Assembly: GCF_004348725.1 (NCBI RefSeq) | Contig: NZ_SMKR01000061.1 | Span: forward strand, 1-37,734 | DNA length: 37,734 nt | Direction of reading: 5' to 3' | From: Kribbella turkmenica | GTDB lineage: Bacteria > Actinomycetota > Actinomycetes > Propionibacteriales > Kribbellaceae | Shown: positions 15,532-23,199 of the stretch, piece after piece | How the letters are laid out: the number at the start of each line of letters is the position of its first letter | Position numbering within the stretch: position 1 is the stretch's first letter | Notes under the pieces: model-generated | What the model saw: the letters and a program-made list of their open reading frames with translations, nothing else | What the model was told of the DNA's origin: nothing | Database searches by the model: none | Made by a program: the position numbers and the translations under genes

Positions 15532-16662
15532 GTGAGTGACTTGAGCATCCGGACCATCTCGGCCGACGAGCACGCCGCCTACATCGCGACGCAGCCGTCG
15601 GCGAGCTTCCTGCAGACCCCCGGGTGGGCGGCGGTGAAGAGTGAGTGGAAGGCGGAGTCACTCGGCTGGTTCGACCCGGCGAACCCCGCCGAGCTCGTCG
15701 GCGCCGGCCTGGTGCTCTACCGGCAGATGCCGAAGGTGAAGCGGTACCTCGCCTACCTGCCCGAGGGCCCGGTGATCGACTGGGACGCCGTCGACCTCGG
15801 CCGGTACCTGCGCCCGCTCGCGGCGCACCTGCAGGAGCACGGCGCGTTCGGCGTCCGGATGGGTCCGCCGGTCGCGACCCGGCGCTGGGGTGCCAAGACG
15901 ATCAAGGACGCGATCGCGGGCGGTCAGCAGCCGAAGCTCGGCGACGTCCGGGCCGACGCGATCGAGCCGTCCGGCGCGACCGTGGCCAACCAGCTGCGCG
16001 CCCTCGGCTGGAAGGCGCCGCGGGCCGGTGAGGGGTTCGCCGCCGGACAGCCGCAGTACGTCTTCCAGGTCCCGCTGGCCGGCCGCAGCCAGGACGACCT
16101 GCTCAAGGGCATGAACCAGCTCTGGCGGCGCAACATCAAGAAGGCGGACAAGGCCGGCGTCGAGGTCAGCCAGGGTGGCGCCGAGGACCTGAAGGCCTTC
16201 CACCAGCTGTACGTCGAGACCGCCGAGCGGGACCACTTCACCCCGCGGCCGCTGCCGTACTTCGAGAAGATGCACGCGGCGATGGCCGACCAGCCGTCGG
16301 ACTGCTGCGACTTCCGGATCTACAACGCCTACCACGAAGGCGACCTGGTCGCGTCGACCATCTGGGTCCGGGTGGGCGGTCACTCCTGGTACTCCTACGG
16401 TGCCAGCTCGACCGCCAAGCGGGACGTGCGCGGATCGAACGCGATCCAGTGGCGCATGATGTCGGACGCGCTCGCGGCGGGCGCGTCCGTGTACGACCTA
16501 CGGGGCATCACCGACACCTTGGACCCGAACGACCCGCACGTCGGGCTGATCCAGTTCAAGGTCGGCACCGGCGGCGAGGCCGTCGAGTACGTCGGTGAGT
16601 GGGATCTGCCGTTGAACAAGGCGCTCTACACCGCATTCGACCTCTACATGAGACGGCGTTGA
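15532..16662 (+). CDS. FemX/FemAB-type peptidoglycan bridge aminoacyltransferase
   Basis: 376 aa, GTG start. Family landmarks in order: FLQTPGWAAVKSEWKAESLGW (N-terminal Fem motif), KVKRYLAYLPEGPVIDWD, MNQLWRRNIKKADKAGVEV, GASSTAKRDVRGSNAIQWRMMSDALAAGASVYDLRGI. Both GNAT-like subdomains are covered. No coiled-coil arm is obvious, as in FemX-like members that add the first residue. Such enzymes move an amino acid from aminoacyl-tRNA to the stem peptide of lipid II in the cytoplasm. Four nt separate it from the racemase-like gene, which suggests coupled synthesis. The amino acid used is unknown. Confidence 0.88.
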   Translation: MSDLSIRTISADEHAAYIATQPSASFLQTPGWAAVKSEWKAESLGWFDPANPAELVGAGLVLYRQMPKVKRYLAYLPEGPVIDWDAVDLGRYLRPLAAHLQEHGAFGVRMGPPVATRRWGAKTIKDAIAGGQQPKLGDVRADAIEPSGATVANQLRALGWKAPRAGEGFAAGQPQYVFQVPLAGRSQDDLLKGMNQLWRRNIKKADKAGVEVSQGGAEDLKAFHQLYVETAERDHFTPRPLPYFEKMHAAMADQPSDCCDFRIYNAYHEGDLVASTIWVRVGGHSWYSYGASSTAKRDVRGSNAIQWRMMSDALAAGASVYDLRGITDTLDPNDPHVGLIQFKVGTGGEAVEYVGEWDLPLNKALYTAFDLYMRRR

Positions 16663-16666
16663 CACC

Positions 16667-17668
16667 ATGCCCCTAGTCCTGCACGTCGATTCCGATCGAT
16701 GGCGCGAACACCTGCGTTCCACCTGGAACCCCGACATCGTCCCGGTTGCCAAAGGCAACGGGTACGGCTTCGGCAACCACCGGCTGCTGGCCGAGTCGCG
16801 GGCCATGGGGGCGCGCACGGTCGCGGTCGGCACGTACTTCGAGGTCCCGCCCGACTCTCGTGAGGACGTCGTCGTCCTGTCGCCCTGGCGCCCGTTCCAC
16901 GAGATCCCGCAGAGCAAGAACGTGATCCACACCGTCAGCCGGCTGGCCGACCTGGTGTCGATCCCGGCCGGCAGCCGGGTGCTGATCGAAGTGCAGACCT
17001 CGATGCGCCGGCACGGGATCGGTGCGCGCGAACTGCGGCACACCATGCTGCTGAACGCGCTCGACCGGATCCGGTTCGAGGGCTGGTCCCTGCACTTCCC
17101 GATGGGCCCCCGCGGTACGTCGGGCAACCTCCGGGAGGCCGCGGAGCTGGGCAAGGCGGCCCAGGACGTCCGGCGGGGACCACTCTGGGTGTCGCACGTC
17201 CCGGCGCAGAAGCTGACCGACATCGGCGACGACGTACGGCTGCGGATGGGGACCGGCCTCTGGCTCGGCGACCGTGGTGCGCTGACCGTGCGGGCCACCG
17301 TGCTCGACGTGCACTCGGTCCGCCGCGGCGAGCGGGTCGGCTACCGGCAGCGGCGGGTCAGCGGCGACGGCCACATCCTCGTGGTGTCGGGCGGGACGGC
17401 GCACGGCGTCGGCCTGGAGGCTCCGACCGCGGCCGCGTCCGTGCGCCAGCGGGCGATCGCGATGGCGAAGGGCAGCCTGGACGCGGCCGGGATGGCGTTG
17501 TCGCCGTTCACCATCGAGGGCAAGCAGCGCTGGTTCGCCGAGCCGCCGCACATGCAGGCCAGCATGCTGTTCCTGCCGTCGGCGGTGCCGCCCCCGGCGG
17601 TCGGCGACGAGGTCGGCGTCGACGTCCGCTTCACCACCACCACCTTCGACAGGGTGTCGATGAACTAG
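16667..17668 (+). CDS. Alanine-racemase-like PLP enzyme paired with femX
   Basis: 333 aa. PVAKGNGYGFG holds the PLP lysine (K29) in the position of the VVKANAYGHG motif of alanine racemase. HGIGARE, RLRMGTGLWLG (Arg193, equivalent of the PLP-stabilising Arg) and GERVGYRQRR (Tyr226, equivalent of the second catalytic base in GE-VSY) align along the Alr fold, so both catalytic residues appear kept. It is about 40-50 residues shorter than Alr and otherwise divergent. It follows the FemX-like gene by 4 nt with no clear ribosome-binding site. It may make or recycle a D-amino acid for the cell wall, or modify the bridge residue; this is inference from context. Confidence 0.8.
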   Translation: MPLVLHVDSDRWREHLRSTWNPDIVPVAKGNGYGFGNHRLLAESRAMGARTVAVGTYFEVPPDSREDVVVLSPWRPFHEIPQSKNVIHTVSRLADLVSIPAGSRVLIEVQTSMRRHGIGARELRHTMLLNALDRIRFEGWSLHFPMGPRGTSGNLREAAELGKAAQDVRRGPLWVSHVPAQKLTDIGDDVRLRMGTGLWLGDRGALTVRATVLDVHSVRRGERVGYRQRRVSGDGHILVVSGGTAHGVGLEAPTAAASVRQRAIAMAKGSLDAAGMALSPFTIEGKQRWFAEPPHMQASMLFLPSAVPPPAVGDEVGVDVRFTTTTFDRVSMN

Positions 17669-17674
17669 CAGCGC

Positions 17675-18040
17675 CTAGGCCGGTGAGGCGAGGTCCACGA
17701 CGGTGCCGTTGGGGCAGCGCAGGTAGGACGTGACCTGCCCCCACGGCGACTTCTCCGGCTCCTTCAGCGGCTGCGCGCCGGCCTCGACCGCGCGCCGGAA
17801 GTCGGCTTCGACGTCCTCGCTCGTCAGCGAGATCTCGAACGCGACCGCGCCGGGCTTGCCGATCTCCGGCAGGTGACCCTGGCCGAGCTCGTAGGTGGCG
17901 AAGTGGAGCTGGGTGCCGCCGGCGTCGACCATGCCGGCGCCGTTGTCCCAGTACGTTCCCTCGAAGCCGAACGCGCGCTGGAAGAACTCGATCGACGCCT
18001 GCGCGTCCTCGACGTAGACGATGGTCTTCGCGAACTTCAT
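17675..18040 (-). CDS. VOC (glyoxalase/bleomycin resistance) family protein
   Basis: 121 aa from ATG 18040 (GGGAG upstream). Two beta-alpha-beta-beta-beta halves are visible: KFAKTIVYVEDAQASIEFFQRAFGFEGTYWDNGAGMVDAGGTQLHFATYEL and VAFEISLTSEDVEADFRRAVEAGAQPLKEPEKSPWGQVTSYLRCPNGTVVDLASP. The metal/substrate positions are not clear enough to predict a reaction. It is convergent with the racemase-like gene (6-nt gap) and divergent from the methyltransferase operon. Confidence 0.85.
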   Translation of the reverse strand: MKFAKTIVYVEDAQASIEFFQRAFGFEGTYWDNGAGMVDAGGTQLHFATYELGQGHLPEIGKPGAVAFEISLTSEDVEADFRRAVEAGAQPLKEPEKSPWGQVTSYLRCPNGTVVDLASPA

Positions 18041-18064
18041 CACTGGTCTCCCGGTTCGATGTAA

Positions 18065-18083
18065 TGGCAGGGCCGTCCTGCCA
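18065..18083. promoter_or_regulatory. Inverted repeat upstream of the VOC gene
   Basis: TGGCAGG-5 nt-CCTGCCA, perfect 7-bp arms, 25 bp upstream of the VOC start. An ATGTAA (TTACAT on the minus strand) overlaps its left edge and could be a -10. It could be an operator or an mRNA hairpin. Confidence 0.35.
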
Positions 18084-18120
18084 CCGAGCCTGACGGATCG
18101 CCGACCGGAAGTGTGACAGG

Positions 18121-18151
18121 TTGACTTCAGGTGGACCTGAAGTTTCAGCCT
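18121..18151 (+). promoter_or_regulatory. MerR-type promoter with 20-bp operator, leaderless start
   Basis: A -35 TTGACT (18121-18126) and a -10 CAGCCT (18146-18151) are 19 bp apart. The long spacer is filled by the palindrome ACTTCAGGT-GG-ACCTGAAGT (18124-18143, perfect 9-bp arms). This is the layout of MerR-family promoters, where the activator untwists an overlong spacer. The predicted transcription start falls on the ATG at 18158, so the mRNA would be leaderless. No MerR gene is in the window. Confidence 0.65.
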
Positions 18152-18157
18152 GGCACC

Positions 18158-18880
18158 ATGAGCGTTCTGGAACGGATCGAGGAACGGCCCGGGGCGGCGG
18201 AGCTCCGGGCGGAGTCGTACCGGCTGCTGGACCTGCACCGCGGCGCCACGGCGGTCGACGTCGGCTGCGGCGCCGGGCACGCGGTCGCCGACCTGACGGC
18301 GGCCGGCCTGATGGTGATCGGGGTGGACGCGGACCCGGTGGCGATCGAAGCCGCCCGGTCGCGGGTCCCCGACGCGATGTTTCACGTGGCACACTCCGGC
18401 GACCTGCCACTGGAGGACGCCTCGGTCGACGGCTACCGGGCCGTCCGGCTCTTCCACCTGCTCGACGACCCTGTCCCGACCGTGGCCGAGGCGTGGCGGG
18501 TCATCCGGCCGGGCGGACGCGTCGTTCTCGGCGGGCAGGACTACGGGTTCGTGCTGATCGACAGCCCGGACCAGGACCTGACCGACGTCGTGCTGCTCGG
18601 GCTGGAGTCCCGGTCGGCGGCTCCGCGCGCCGCCCGTGGTCTGCGCGACCGGCTGCTCGACGCCGGGTTCCGGGACGTCGAGGTCGTGGTCCACACCGAA
18701 GTGGTCACCGACCACGAGTTGCTGGCGCGGCAGCTCGAGCTGGCGGCCGCCGCCGCGGTCGAGAAGGCGCTGATCACCCAGGACGACGCGGACAGCTGGC
18801 TGGCGGAGCAGGCCGACCGTGGGCGGCAGGACCGGTTCCTGGCCGTGCTTCCGACGTTGCTTGTCGGTGGCCGCCGTTAG
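18158..18880 (+). CDS. SAM-dependent methyltransferase (class I)
   Basis: 240 aa from ATG 18158. A GTG at 18131 would give 249 aa but lies inside the promoter palindrome, so I prefer the shorter form. The Rossmann motif AVDVGCGAGHAVADL, acidic GVDADPVAIEAAR, the DLPLEDASVDGYRAVRLFHLL region and EAWRVIRPGGRVVL are all typical of UbiE/Methyltransf_11 proteins. No substrate clue. It forms an operon with the VOC gene 9 nt downstream and is probably activated by a MerR-family regulator. Confidence 0.85.
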   Translation: MSVLERIEERPGAAELRAESYRLLDLHRGATAVDVGCGAGHAVADLTAAGLMVIGVDADPVAIEAARSRVPDAMFHVAHSGDLPLEDASVDGYRAVRLFHLLDDPVPTVAEAWRVIRPGGRVVLGGQDYGFVLIDSPDQDLTDVVLLGLESRSAAPRAARGLRDRLLDAGFRDVEVVVHTEVVTDHELLARQLELAAAAAVEKALITQDDADSWLAEQADRGRQDRFLAVLPTLLVGGRR

Positions 18881-18889
18881 CGTACGAAG

Positions 18890-19246
18890 ATGATTCCACT
18901 CAAGGGAGTAGTGCTGGACGCGCCGGAGCCGCGGAAGCTCGCGCGTTTCTACTGCGAGCTGCTCGGCTGGGAGCTCGGCGACGACGACGAGACCTGGGCG
19001 ACCGCCACCGGCCCGAACGACACGAAACTGTCGTTCCAGGCGGAACCGGCCTACCGGACGCCGACCTGGCCGAGTGAGGGCGGCAAGCAGCAGATGCAGC
19101 TCCACCTCGACTTCAAGGTGGACGACCTGGAGGCCGCGCACGACCACGCGACCTCCCTCGGCGCCCGGCTGCAGGACTTCCAGCCGCAACCCGACGTCCG
19201 GGTGTACGCCGACCCGGTCGGCCACATCTTCTGCTTCTTCGTCTAG
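18890..19246 (+). CDS. VOC (glyoxalase-like) family protein
   Basis: 118 aa. Two VOC half-modules: LKGVVLDAPEPRKLARFYCELLGWELGDDDETWATATGPNDTKLSFQAEP and MQLHLDFKVDDLEAAHDHATSLGARLQDFQPQPDVRVYADPVGHIFCFF. The H in LHLDF and the ADPVGHIFCF ending match the glyoxalase_6 type. Co-transcribed with the methyltransferase. Convergent with the sulfoquinovose-synthase-like gene (15 nt between stops). Reaction unknown. Confidence 0.85.
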   Translation: MIPLKGVVLDAPEPRKLARFYCELLGWELGDDDETWATATGPNDTKLSFQAEPAYRTPTWPSEGGKQQMQLHLDFKVDDLEAAHDHATSLGARLQDFQPQPDVRVYADPVGHIFCFFV

Positions 19247-19261
19247 GTCGTGCCTGACGGC

Positions 19262-20419
19262 CTAGCGCTGCTTGAGGTGGCCCTTCCAGCGGACCGTCGG
19301 TAGCAGGGCCCCGGGGTCGACGCGGTCCTTGTTCGCGGCGACGATGTCGAACATCGAGTCGATCAGCGTGTCCGACAGCAGGTGCGGCTCGAGCCCGAGT
19401 CCGACCAGGCCGGTGTGCTTCACGTTGTAGTAGTGCTCGGCCTGCTCGACCCGCGGGTTCTCCAGGTGCTCGACCTGGACCGGGCCGGGGAAGCACTCCG
19501 CGACCTTCTGGGCGAGCTGGGACACCGAGTAGCTCTCGGTCATCTGGTTGAAGACGCGGAACTCGCCGGCGTCGGCCGGGTTCTCCACTGCCAGCCGGAT
19601 GCACTCGACGGTGTCGCGGATGTCCAGGAAGCCGCGCGTCTGGCCGCCGGTGCCGTAGACGGTCAGCGGCTCGCCGAGCACGGCCTGGATGACGAACCGG
19701 TTGAGCACGGTGCCGAAGACGGCGTCGTAGTCGAACCGCGTCGCCAGCCGGCTGTCCCGGACGGTCTGGTCGGTCTCCTGGCCGTAGACCACGCCCTGGT
19801 TGAGGTCGGTGACCCGCAGACCCCAGATCCGGCAGCCGAACTCGAGGTTGTGCGAGTCGTGCACCTTGCTCAGGTGGTAGAACGAACCCGGCTTCTTCGG
19901 GTAGAGCATCCGGTCCTTGCGGCCGTTGTGCTCGACCTCCAGCCAGCCTTCCTCGATGTCGATGTTCGGCGTGCCGTACTCGCCCATCGTGCCGAGCTTG
20001 ACCAGGTGGACGTCCGGGTTGGTCTCGGCGACGGCGTACATCAGGTTCAGCGTGCCGACGACGTTGTTGTGCTGGGTGTAGACCGCGTGCTCGCGGTCGA
20101 TCATCGAGTACGGCGCCGCCCGCTGCTCGGCGAAGTGCACGATCGCGTCCGGCTCGAACTCCCGCAGCACCCGGTAGACGAAGTCGGCGTCCAGCAGATC
20201 GCCGACGTACGCCGGGACGGTCTTGCCGGACACTTCCTCCCAGGCCGCGACGCGGGTCTCCAGGTCCTGGATCGGGACCAGGCTCTGCACCCCCAGCTCG
20301 CGGTCGTAGCCCCGGCGGGCGAAGTTGTCGAGCACGGCCGTCTCGTGGCCGCGGTCGGACAGATGCAGGGCCGTCGGCCACCCTAGGTAACCGTCACCGC
20401 CCAGAACGAGTACGCGCAC
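19262..20419 (-). CDS. UDP-sulfoquinovose synthase-like (SQD1-type) NAD-dependent enzyme
   Basis: 385 aa, GTG start 20419, AGGAAGG upstream. It carries SQD1 signatures rather than those of general epimerases: GGDGYLGWPTALHLS (NAD loop), GTMGEYGTPNIDIEEG (catalytic Thr144 and Glu147), SFYHLSKVHDSHN (Tyr181-x3-Lys185), DLNQGVVYG, FGTVLNRFVIQAVLGEPLTVYG, GGQTRGFLDIRDTV and GEFRVFNQMTESYSV. SQD1 converts UDP-glucose and sulfite to UDP-sulfoquinovose, the donor for sulfolipids and some sulfoglycans. Neighbours are GtrA and a glycosyltransferase rather than a lipid SQD2, so the sulfosugar may go into a surface glycan; that is inference. Confidence 0.88.
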   Translation of the reverse strand: MRVLVLGGDGYLGWPTALHLSDRGHETAVLDNFARRGYDRELGVQSLVPIQDLETRVAAWEEVSGKTVPAYVGDLLDADFVYRVLREFEPDAIVHFAEQRAAPYSMIDREHAVYTQHNNVVGTLNLMYAVAETNPDVHLVKLGTMGEYGTPNIDIEEGWLEVEHNGRKDRMLYPKKPGSFYHLSKVHDSHNLEFGCRIWGLRVTDLNQGVVYGQETDQTVRDSRLATRFDYDAVFGTVLNRFVIQAVLGEPLTVYGTGGQTRGFLDIRDTVECIRLAVENPADAGEFRVFNQMTESYSVSQLAQKVAECFPGPVQVEHLENPRVEQAEHYYNVKHTGLVGLGLEPHLLSDTLIDSMFDIVAANKDRVDPGALLPTVRWKGHLKQR

Positions 20420-20576
20420 GGCTCGGCCGCCTTCCTGTGGGAATGTTGGCTTGCACAGTCCTTCCTATCCCGAGTACCCGCTTCCCTAACGTGACCGGCC
20501 CCACTCGGAAGCTGGCAATTGGCTGTGAATCCGCGCGGACGGTCACCGTTAGGTGCGGAGGTGCACAATAGGCCCA

Positions 20577-21080
20577 ATGGGGAGTCTGACCAAGGTGATC
20601 AGCGGATCCGGCCTGAGCCGGACCCGTTTGTTGCTCTGGGCGAAGTACTCGGCGGCCTCGGTGGTCGCCACCGTGCTCAGCCAGGTGGCGTTCGCGCTGT
20701 GTTACTGGTTCGGTACGGCGGCGCTGGTGGCCTCGCTGGTCGCCTGGGTGACCGGGACCGTGCCGAGCTACCTGATCAACCGCCGCTGGACCTGGGGCCA
20801 CCGCGGCCCGGCCGGTCGCGACCTGTTGCCGTACGCAATCATCGTGGTGGCGTCGGCGGTGCTGGCGGCGATCGTCACGACGGTCACCGACCGCCTGGTC
20901 CAGGACTGGACCGTCTCGCACGCCTGGCAGACGGTGATCGTCAGCGGCTCCTATCTCGGCACGTACGGCGTGCTGTTCATCCTGAAGTTCGTGCTGCTCG
21001 ACCGGTACGTGTTCGCCAGGAAGCCGTCGCCGGCCGCCGAAGCCGAGCCCGCCGAAGCACGTACGCCCGTAGCCACGTAG
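20577..21080 (+). CDS. GtrA-like membrane protein
   Basis: 167 aa from ATG 20577; a GTG at 20553 would add 8 residues. Four helices are visible: YSAASVVATVLSQVAFALCYWFG, LVASLVAWVTGTVPSYLINRRWTW, LLPYAIIVVASAVLAAIVTTV and VIVSGSYLGTYGVLFILKFVLLDRYVF. SYLINRRWTW and the KFVLLDRYVF ending are GtrA hallmarks. GtrA proteins help move or organise polyprenyl-phosphate sugars across the membrane. CACAAT 8 nt before the ATG could be a -10 for a leaderless mRNA. Its last 104 bp overlap the convergent glycosyltransferase gene. Confidence 0.88.
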   Translation: MGSLTKVISGSGLSRTRLLLWAKYSAASVVATVLSQVAFALCYWFGTAALVASLVAWVTGTVPSYLINRRWTWGHRGPAGRDLLPYAIIVVASAVLAAIVTTVTDRLVQDWTVSHAWQTVIVSGSYLGTYGVLFILKFVLLDRYVFARKPSPAAEAEPAEARTPVAT

Positions 21081-23199
21081 TCGTCATCACCCGCGCGTAG
21101 TTCGCGCCGTACACCAGCCCCGGGCCCTTCTTGCTGATCCCGTCGCCCCGACGCTTCATCGTCATCGGCAGCTCGACCACCCGGGCGCCGAGGGCGAGGG
21201 CACCGAGCAACAGTTCCGACGACTGGTACTGCGGCTCACGTAGCGTCACCGCGGTCGCCAGGTCCGCCCGCATCGCGCGGAACCCGAACGACGTGTCGGT
21301 CAGCTTCCGCCGGGTCAGGATCGACGCCAGCACCGCGAAGACCCGGACCCCGACCCAGCGCAGCCGGCTGTCCGCGTCCTCGGCCCCGAGCCGGCGCGAC
21401 CCGGTGACGAAGTCGGCCCGTTCGAGCAGGATCGGCTCCAGCAGGACGTCGAGCTCGTCGTTGTCGTACTGCCCGTCCGCGTCTGTGGTGACGACGTACT
21501 CCGCGCCGCCCGCGGCCGCGAGGTGGTAGCCGAGCCGGAGCGCGGCGCCCTGACCACGGTTGCTCGGGGCAACGCAGACGTACGCGCCGTGCCGCCGGGC
21601 GACCTCGGCGGTGTCGTCGGTCGACCCGTCGACCACCACCAGCACGTCGACCGGGAGGCCGGCGCAGGTCCGCGGCATGTTCGCCAGCACCGGGCCGATC
21701 CCGCCCGCTTCGTTGTAGGCGGCAATGACCACGACGATCGGCGCGAACGACGGCGTACCGAAGTCCTTCACCGCCGCCGCGTCCACGGGGTCGGGGTAGT
21801 CGGCCATCGCCGGCCTGGCCTGGTCCTTGCCGAGCAGCGCGCGCAGCCCGATCGCTCCGGCCAGCGGGAAGAACACCAGAGCGGGCAGTTGGTAGCGCCA
21901 CGAGAACTCGAAGGCCGCCGAGCCCAGGAGCAGGATCACGCCCGCCGCGGCCGGAAGCAGCGCAGCCGACCGGAGCCCCGAAGTCTTCGCCCGACCGAGC
22001 CCGGCCACAGCGGCGAGTGCGATCAGCACGCAGATCCCGAGGGCCAGACCGGACGTGTAGCCACCGTTCAACTGGTAGGCGCGCAGGATGACGGCCGGCA
22101 CGTGCTCCACGTGCGGCTCGGACCCTCCCCACTTGACCGCGGCCTTGGTGGTGTTGGGATCCTGCAGGTTCGGATACGTGGTCTGGAACTGCCAGCGCTC
22201 CAGCGGTACGTCGTCCGGCGAGGTGGTCCGGGTCGGGGCGAAGCCCTTGAGGAAGTCCTTCAACGCGGCCCGGGTGACGTCCAGCGGCTGATGCCGGATC
22301 ACCAACCGCGCGAACTCCGAGGCAAGCTCCTGCTTGGTCGTGCCGGGCGGCAGTGGTCCAGGCCAGTTCGGGTCGCCGTAGTGGTTGTGCGCGTACTTGT
22401 CCACCCCCAGGCGCTCGCCGAGCGGCTCCTTGGGGCAGAACAGCCGGGTGCCCTCGTCGAGCGGCAGCTTCGAGCAATCGGCCACCACGGCGGTCCGGCC
22501 GTACAGCACCTGGTTCTCCGCACCGGTGAATCCCCATCGACCAGTCTCAGCGTGGAAGTACGTCGCGTAAGCGCCGAACACCACCGCGAAACCGGCTATG
22601 GCTGCGGCAGTACGCCGTACCAACTCGAGGCGACGGTGACGCCAGGCATTGCCCACTACGACCAGGTAAAGCACGACCGCGATCAGCAGAGTCATGCCGA
22701 TCGCCCGGACCGCGAAGGCTGCCCCGATCAGCAGACCCGCCCCGAGCGCACGCTTCCAGCCGGGCGTGCCCCAGCCAAGCAACAGCCAGAGGATCGCGAC
22801 GAGCAGTACGTCGAAGGTCGTCTCGGCCATGATGTTCTGCTCGATCTGCACCTGGTAGGCGTCGAGCAGGAGCGGTGCCGCGGCCACCGCGGCCAGCCAG
22901 CGGTACACGTTGAGCCGACGGGCCAGTGCGTAGATGGCGACGCCGAGGAGCAGACCGACCAGGTGCTGAACGATCACGACGGTGGTGACGCCGCCGAGTG
23001 CCTGGAGGGGACGCAGGACGAACTCGTACCCGATCGGGTTGAGCGCGTCCGGCTTGAGCGCCTTCATGTTGTTCAGGTACTGCACCGAGTCGGTGTAGAT
23101 GATCGCCGGCTGGTAGGCGACGGTCGCGAGCACCCGCAGCACTGCGCCCACCACCAGGAAGGCGGCGAGCAGCCAGTGCGTCCGGAGGACGCGCCTCAC
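20977..23199 (-). CDS. Fused GT-C membrane glycosyltransferase and GT2 (polyprenyl-phosphate sugar synthase-like)
   Basis: 740 aa from GTG 23199, which overlaps the epimerase stop in GTGA; a GTG at 23220 would add 7 residues. Residues 1-460 are a GT-C-like membrane domain with about 10 helices and an acidic first-loop motif (YTDSVQYLNN). Residues about 485-730 are a soluble GT2 domain like dolichol-phosphate mannose synthase: VVVIAAYNEAGGIGPVL, VDVLVVVDGSTDDT, NRGQGAALRLGY, TTDADGQYDNDEL (DxD near 573) and SRRLGAEDADSR. Making a polyprenyl-phosphate sugar and transferring it from the lipid would thus lie in one chain, with GtrA next door. The C-terminal tail is read out of the GtrA 3' end on the opposite strand. 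Confidence 0.85.
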   Translation of the reverse strand: MRRVLRTHWLLAAFLVVGAVLRVLATVAYQPAIIYTDSVQYLNNMKALKPDALNPIGYEFVLRPLQALGGVTTVVIVQHLVGLLLGVAIYALARRLNVYRWLAAVAAAPLLLDAYQVQIEQNIMAETTFDVLLVAILWLLLGWGTPGWKRALGAGLLIGAAFAVRAIGMTLLIAVVLYLVVVGNAWRHRRLELVRRTAAAIAGFAVVFGAYATYFHAETGRWGFTGAENQVLYGRTAVVADCSKLPLDEGTRLFCPKEPLGERLGVDKYAHNHYGDPNWPGPLPPGTTKQELASEFARLVIRHQPLDVTRAALKDFLKGFAPTRTTSPDDVPLERWQFQTTYPNLQDPNTTKAAVKWGGSEPHVEHVPAVILRAYQLNGGYTSGLALGICVLIALAAVAGLGRAKTSGLRSAALLPAAAGVILLLGSAAFEFSWRYQLPALVFFPLAGAIGLRALLGKDQARPAMADYPDPVDAAAVKDFGTPSFAPIVVVIAAYNEAGGIGPVLANMPRTCAGLPVDVLVVVDGSTDDTAEVARRHGAYVCVAPSNRGQGAALRLGYHLAAAGGAEYVVTTDADGQYDNDELDVLLEPILLERADFVTGSRRLGAEDADSRLRWVGVRVFAVLASILTRRKLTDTSFGFRAMRADLATAVTLREPQYQSSELLLGALALGARVVELPMTMKRRGDGISKKGPGLVYGANYARVMTTTWLRAYVLRRARLRRPATASWRTRTGRAARTSG

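Noticed and set aside
17675..19225. A 516-codon minus frame fusing the VOC gene to sequence opposite the methyltransferase and second VOC gene
   Set aside because: Only the last 121 codons form a VOC domain. The rest is opposite two well-supported plus-strand genes.
19243..19265. Small inverted repeat (CTAGG / CCTAG) between convergent VOC and SQD1 genes as a terminator
   Set aside because: Only 5-bp arms with a 13-nt loop, and the symmetry comes mainly from the two stop codons.
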